A stretch of 64,000 bases of DNA, from contig NZ_QUNH01000002.1 of assembly GCF_003387355.1 (NCBI RefSeq), positions 475,606 through 539,605 of the forward strand, read 5' to 3'. Position numbers and translations under genes: made by a program. A model generated the notes under the pieces. That model ran no database searches. It saw only the letters and a list, made by a program, of their open reading frames with translations, and was not told where the DNA came from. This document shows positions 63,113-64,000 of this stretch, piece by piece; within the stretch, counting starts at the first letter, position 1, and each line of letters starts with the position of its first letter. The stretch is from Winogradskyella sediminis. Its GTDB lineage: Bacteria; Bacteroidota; Bacteroidia; Flavobacteriales; Flavobacteriaceae.

Positions 63113-64000
63113 ATGTACAATTCAAAAATAATAGGCTTAGGTAAATACGTGCCAGACAATGTTGTAACCAATAATGATTTGTCTAAAATGATGGACACCA
63201 ATGATGCATGGATACAAGAACGAACTGGTATAAAAGAAAGGCGTTGGGTAAAAAAGGGTAGTGGTGATACTACAGCTACCATGGGTGTGAAAGCTGCTAA
63301 AATTGCAATAGAACGGTCTGGTTTAGATAAGGATGATATCGATTTTATAATTTTTGCGACTTTAAGTCCAGATATGTATTTTCCTGGTCCTGGAGTGCAA
63401 GTGCAACATGCCTTAGACATTAAAACTGTGGGTGCTTTAGACGTGCGTAATCAGTGTTCTGGTTTTGTATACGCTATGTCCGTAGCCGACAATTTTATTA
63501 AAACAGGGATGTATAAAAACATCTTAGTTATTGGAAGCGAATTGCATTCTTTTGGTTTAGATAAGACCACAAGAGGACGAGGTGTGTCTGTTATTTTTGG
63601 AGATGGAGCAGGAGCCGCGGTTTTAACTAGGGAAGAAGACAATTCTAAAGGGGTTTTATCTACTCATTTACATTCGCAAGGTGAACATGCCGAAGAATTG
63701 GTACTTGTAGCACCTGGTATGGGAAAACGTTGGGTAGACGATATTTTAGCTGATAATGATCCTAATGACGAGAGTTATTTTCCGCATATGAACGGTCAGT
63801 TTGTATTTAAAAATGCTGTAGTTCGTTTTAGTGAGGTAATAATGGAAGGCCTCATTAAAAATAAGCTGCAAGTTGATGATATTGATATGTTAATACCGCA
63901 CCAAGCGAATTTACGTATCGCTCAGTTTATTCAGAAGAAATTTAAGTTGAACGATGATCAGGTATTTAATAACATACAGAAATATGGAAATACAACTGCT
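63113..64000 (+). CDS. 3-oxoacyl-ACP synthase III family protein (FabH-like), 5' part
   Basis: 296 codons, open to the window end, so the gene is truncated at its 3' side. A thiolase-fold ketosynthase with the triad C115 (NQCSGF), H263 (IPHQANLRI) and N293 (YGNTTA). It contains the 20-residue insert at about 220-240 (GKRWVDDILADNDPNDES) common in flavobacterial FabH-like paralogues, so it may take a special starter unit or belong to a secondary or lipid pathway. The start ATG at 63113 gives NSKIIGLGKYVPDNVVTN. No other lipid genes are visible. Confidence 0.93.
   Translation, partial: MYNSKIIGLGKYVPDNVVTNNDLSKMMDTNDAWIQERTGIKERRWVKKGSGDTTATMGVKAAKIAIERSGLDKDDIDFIIFATLSPDMYFPGPGVQVQHALDIKTVGALDVRNQCSGFVYAMSVADNFIKTGMYKNILVIGSELHSFGLDKTTRGRGVSVIFGDGAGAAVLTREEDNSKGVLSTHLHSQGEHAEELVLVAPGMGKRWVDDILADNDPNDESYFPHMNGQFVFKNAVVRFSEVIMEGLIKNKLQVDDIDMLIPHQANLRIAQFIQKKFKLNDDQVFNNIQKYGNTTA

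Noticed and set aside
63061..63642. Two minus-strand frames opposite the FabH-like gene
   Set aside because: They are shadows of the intact plus-strand ketosynthase, which has all catalytic residues.

Overview
The window is about two-thirds A+T, nearly every gene is recognisably Bacteroidota, and several upstream regions carry the Bacteroidota -7 promoter element TAnnTTTG. RpoB (1270 aa), RpoC (1433 aa), DUF1343, DUF2851, DUF3467 and DUF4369 proteins, together with the lack of strong Shine-Dalgarno sites, point to a Flavobacteriaceae chromosome, probably marine. The genus cannot be told from this sequence alone. It is ordinary core chromosome: no rRNA, CRISPR array, prophage or insertion sequence was seen.

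Layout. 1-9100: mixed metabolic and envelope genes (3'-end of a YtcJ-type amidohydrolase, a methyltransferase, a Cys-cluster protein, a sterol-desaturase-type oxygenase, a GDPD, a NamZ/DUF1343 lipoprotein divergent from a FtsX-type permease, a cysteine synthase/CBS-type enzyme). 9300-19800: a FIST sensor coupled to a hybrid histidine kinase, DUF2851, PspC, a TrkA-type K+ channel, a Na+/alanine symporter, a ComEA-like protein, an acyl-CoA dehydrogenase and a Xer recombinase. 19870-34080: the translation and transcription core, in the order hpf, tRNA-Thr(TGT), tRNA-Tyr, tRNA-Gly, tRNA-Thr(GGT), tuf, tRNA-Trp, secE, nusG, rplK, rplA, rplJ, rplL, rpoB, rpoC, DUF3467. 34190-39500: a 4Fe-4S protein, prfC, then idi, queD-like, manA, a small helical protein, a second identical tRNA-Thr(TGT) and a DUF4369 lipoprotein. 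39550-49500: mostly minus-strand membrane genes, including a four-gene SPFH/DUF4177/membrane/RHH operon, a hydrolase, AlkB, and VanX opposite an MFS carrier. 49600-51830: an ECF sigma factor with two overlapping downstream genes. 51900-64000: a DEAD-box helicase, RlmF, a DUF4377/META lipoprotein, pyruvate carboxylase, a Crp-like regulator, a Tim44-like protein, HtpG and the 5' part of a FabH-type ketosynthase.

Three short genes below 60 codons are added from direct reading: a ribbon-helix-helix protein (40933-41112), a DUF4177 protein (41623-41781) and, less surely, a 23-codon ORF (44209-44280).

The most interesting material lies between the genes. (1) The SPFH operon is a compact unit of unknown function. 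Upstream of it, on the other strand, a sigma-54-like site precedes a short terminator-bounded transcript. (2) At 43990-44300 two 26-bp direct repeats, exactly 50 bp apart, sit at activator-like distances from a -7 element and a short transcript. (3) A minus-strand candidate sRNA of about 86 nt lies at 59296-59381. (4) Hairpins begin at the predicted +1 of three stable-RNA transcripts. (5) The rpoB-rpoC spacer can form alternative hairpins, and two REP-like inverted-repeat elements lie beside the helicase gene. No clearly new enzymatic or defence system is visible.
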